Shown here one piece after another: positions 48,137-49,831 of a stretch of 49,831 nucleotides of DNA. Both the position numbers and the translations under genes were made by a program. The DNA is from Oscillospiraceae bacterium (GTDB taxonomy: Bacteria > Bacillota > Clostridia > Monoglobales > WRAG01), in NCBI GenBank assembly GCA_009780345.1, contig WRAG01000014.1, positions 1 to 49,831 of the forward strand. Reading direction: 5' to 3'. The notes beneath the pieces are model-generated. The model did not search any database. It saw only the letters and a program-made list of their open reading frames with translations, and was not told where the DNA came from. How positions within the stretch are numbered: the stretch's first letter is position 1; each line of letters starts with the position of its first letter.

Positions 48137-48184
48137 ACAATCCTCCGTCAGGCTTCGCCTGCCACCTCCTTTGCCAAAGGAGGC
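48137..48184 (-). repeat. Right terminal inverted repeat of the DUF559 cassette
   Basis: On the minus strand it starts GCCTCCTTTGGCAAAGGAGG, continues with hairpin CAGGCGAAGCCTG and ends CGGAGGATTGT next to the DUF559 ATG. The inner hairpin has a different sequence from that of the left repeat but the same fold. Confidence 0.85.
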
Positions 48185-48187
48185 TTT

Positions 48188-49546
48188 CTAATTCTTCAAA
48201 CTACTAATCGGCGCGGGAATCCGCCCGCCTCTGCCGATAAAGTCCGCGCTGCTAAACTCACTCACCGGCATAATCGGCGCCGAGCCGAGCAACCCGCCGT
48301 AATCAAGCCGCTCGCCCGGTTTATATCCAACCGCCGGAATAATCCGCACCGCGGTCGTTTTATTGTTTATAACCCCGATCGCCATCTCGTCCGCAATAAT
48401 CGCCGAAATGGTCTCAGCAGACGCATTTCCGTCCACCGCAATCATATCAAGCCCAACCGAACACACGCAAGTCATGGCTTCCAGCTTATCAAGCGACAAA
48501 GCTCCAAGTTCCACAGCCGCAATCATGCCCGCGTCCTCACTGACCGGAATAAACGCGCCCGAAAGTCCGCCGACATGTCCCGACGCCATAACGCCGCCCT
48601 TTTTCACCGCATCGTTAAGCAACGCAAGCGCGGCCGTCGTTCCGTGCGTCCCGCATTTCTCGATTCCCATCTCTTCCAATATATAAGCAACGCTATCCCC
48701 AACAAGCGGCGTCGGCGCAAGGGATAAATCAACGATTCCGAACGGCACGCCAAGCATTTCGGACGCTTCCTTGCCCACCAATTGCCCCATTCGGGTAATC
48801 TTAAACGCCGTTTTTTTGATGGTCTCGGCGACAACATCAAACGGCTCGCCTTTCACCTGCTCAAGCGCCGATTTCACAACGCCCGGCCCGCTAACCCCAA
48901 CGTTTATCACACATTCGCCCTCGCCCGTACCATGAAACGCGCCCGCCATAAACGGATTATCCTCAACCGCATTCGCGAACACCACAAACTTCGCGCAACC
49001 GATACAACTATCTTTTTGCGTAAGCTGGGCAGTAGAAACAATCATCCTGCCAATGTCCGCAACCGCGTCCATATTGATTCCCGCCTTGGTTGACGCCACA
49101 TTCACCGACGAACATACCAAATTAGTGTTCGCCAACGCCGCCGGAATGGATTTTATAAACTCCACATCGTTTTTGGTGTACCCCTTATCCACAAGCGCCG
49201 AATATCCGCCGATAAAGTTCACTCCAACCGTCTCTGCCGCCCTCTGCAACGCCTGCGCGAGCAAAACATAATCGTCGCTTGAATATTTCCCGCCGATAAG
49301 CGATACGGGCGTAACCGAAATCCGCTTATTTATAATAGGAATTCCATACTTCGCCTCAATTGCCTCGCCGCTTGAAACCAAATCTTTGGCATAACGGGTA
49401 ATTTTATCATAAACCGCCTCGGCGGTATCCTTAACATTGCCTCGCGCGCAATCCAAAAGAGATATCCCCATTGTAACCGTTCGGATATCCAAATGCTCCT
49501 CGCGCAGCATTTTTATGGTCTGTAGAATTTCGTTAGTGTTTATCAT
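48188..49546 (-). CDS. UPF0210 (PFL family, DUF711) protein
   Basis: 452 residues, the normal length of UPF0210 proteins, which are related by structure to glycyl-radical PFL-like barrels but lack the glycyl radical. [141 protein letters not shown] small ACT-domain partner (UPF0237) is often adjacent, but the next DNA upstream here is mosaic repeat. AGGAGGT-type site (GGGAGGT) before the ATG. Function not known. The DUF559 cassette lies 3 bases after its stop. Confidence 0.92.
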   Translation of the reverse strand: MINTNEILQTIKMLREEHLDIRTVTMGISLLDCARGNVKDTAEAVYDKITRYAKDLVSSGEAIEAKYGIPIINKRISVTPVSLIGGKYSSDDYVLLAQALQRAAETVGVNFIGGYSALVDKGYTKNDVEFIKSIPAALANTNLVCSSVNVASTKAGINMDAVADIGRMIVSTAQLTQKDSCIGCAKFVVFANAVEDNPFMAGAFHGTGEGECVINVGVSGPGVVKSALEQVKGEPFDVVAETIKKTAFKITRMGQLVGKEASEMLGVPFGIVDLSLAPTPLVGDSVAYILEEMGIEKCGTHGTTAALALLNDAVKKGGVMASGHVGGLSGAFIPVSEDAGMIAAVELGALSLDKLEAMTCVCSVGLDMIAVDGNASAETISAIIADEMAIGVINNKTTAVRIIPAVGYKPGERLDYGGLLGSAPIMPVSEFSSADFIGRGGRIPAPISSLKN

Positions 49547-49831
49547 GATTTACCTCCCAGTGGGTATCTTTTTTTCAGAGCGAGGCTCTGTAGCGATTTG
49601 CGCCTGCGGGCGCAGGCTTAAAACCATTTTCGGGTCCGTCCCGAGGGCATATGACCTGCCGGGCGGGCGATAAGGGCTCTGCCCTTAATAATCCCGGTCG
49701 CCTATGGACGCAAACGCAGCGGTCAACTGCAACCAATCGAGCGGCGGCACAAAACGCCTTGCCCTCTTGGGCAGTTTTCACAGGGGTGGCATTAGCCGAA
49801 TCCAAAATACGGATTCGGAAGCCACTCCCAA
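49547..49831. repeat. GC-rich palindrome mosaic at the right end of the window
   Basis: 285 bp, no credible gene. CAGAGCGAGGCTCTG (near 49575), GCGCCTGCGGGCGCAGGC (near 49601), TAAGGGCTCTGCCCTTA (near 49671), ATCCCGGTCGCCTATGG (near 49691), all shared with the other mosaics. 49785-49829 is a different, 40-bp imperfect palindrome (GGGGTGGCATTAGCCGAATCC against GGATTCGGAAGCCACTCC). The element may continue past the window. Confidence 0.7.

Larger units (their letters stand above)
47755..48184. mobile_element. DUF559 nuclease cassette bounded by inverted repeats
   Basis: About 430 bp: a left inverted repeat (47755-47800), one DUF559 gene, and a right inverted repeat (48137-48184). The repeats match at roughly 40 of 48 positions and both carry CTCCTTTGGCAAAGGAG. 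The right repeat provides the ribosome binding site of the gene and the left repeat its last codons and stop, so gene and repeats form one unit. No transposase, and no clear target duplication. Confidence 0.65.

Overview
The window looks like a chromosomal segment of a low-to-mid GC Gram-positive bacterium of the Bacillota, most likely class Clostridia. The signs are IreB, WalJ/YycJ, TagO/MraY-type and MurA wall enzymes, a GdpP-L9-DnaB gene cluster, DUF975, DUF2007, SLH and copper-amine-oxidase-like 'stalk' domain proteins, a small Spo0A-C-like protein and TnpV. Strong AGGAGG ribosome binding sites precede most genes. The species cannot be named from sequence alone. No rRNA or tRNA gene and no CRISPR array was seen.

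Layout. (1) 1-486 is the 3' end of phnW. (2) About 549-4370 is an integrated or decaying mobilizable element: a Spo0A-C-like protein, an XRE regulator, a MobQ-type relaxase, an oriT closely resembling that of RSF1010, a DUF3847 protein, a wrecked second relaxase (MobV/Pre) and TnpV. (3) 4496-9290 holds a DUF975 membrane protein, then a GH13 maltodextrin hydrolase translationally coupled to a phosphoglucomutase. (4) 9301-21283 (minus strand) carries a D,D-carboxypeptidase, ireB, pheT, pheS, rsmG, a short Orn/Lys/Arg decarboxylase-like enzyme, a methyltransferase, rlmH, walJ, a PNPOx-like protein and murA. (5) 21709-29519 (plus strand) carries a stalk-domain protein, metY, comF, deoD, an M14 peptidase, decayed defence and regulator genes, rlmD and a DUF2007 protein. 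(6) 29597-49546 (minus strand) carries an SLH surface protein, wecB, tagO, trpS, a PLP aminotransferase, gltX, hpt, tilS, a P-loop protein, dnaB, rplI, gdpP, rsmI, trmN6, a DUF559 nuclease cassette and a UPF0210 protein.

Most of the genes are housekeeping: aminoacyl-tRNA synthetases (Phe, Trp, Glu), rRNA and tRNA modification (RsmG, RlmH, RlmD, RsmI, TrmN6, TilS), wall synthesis and remodelling, purine salvage and c-di-AMP turnover.

The striking part is the non-coding DNA. At least four families of palindromic repeats are scattered through the window. (a) About 100-bp hairpins have conserved ends and a conserved TATCTTTATACAC-type core, with a middle stem whose two arms change together between copies. 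(b) GTAGGGG...CCCG palindromes are inserted in frame or at gene ends. (c) A 53-bp repeat lies next to the walJ stop codon and again inside the phosphoglucomutase gene. (d) GC-rich mosaics of many short palindromes, 300-740 bp long, fill nearly every large gap and even separate pheS from pheT. Five coding sequences (GH13, pgm, dacF-like, hpt, rsmI) carry repeat-derived residues. A DUF559 gene is enclosed by 46-48 bp inverted repeats that supply its ribosome binding site and its last codons, which makes it a candidate minimal single-gene mobile element.
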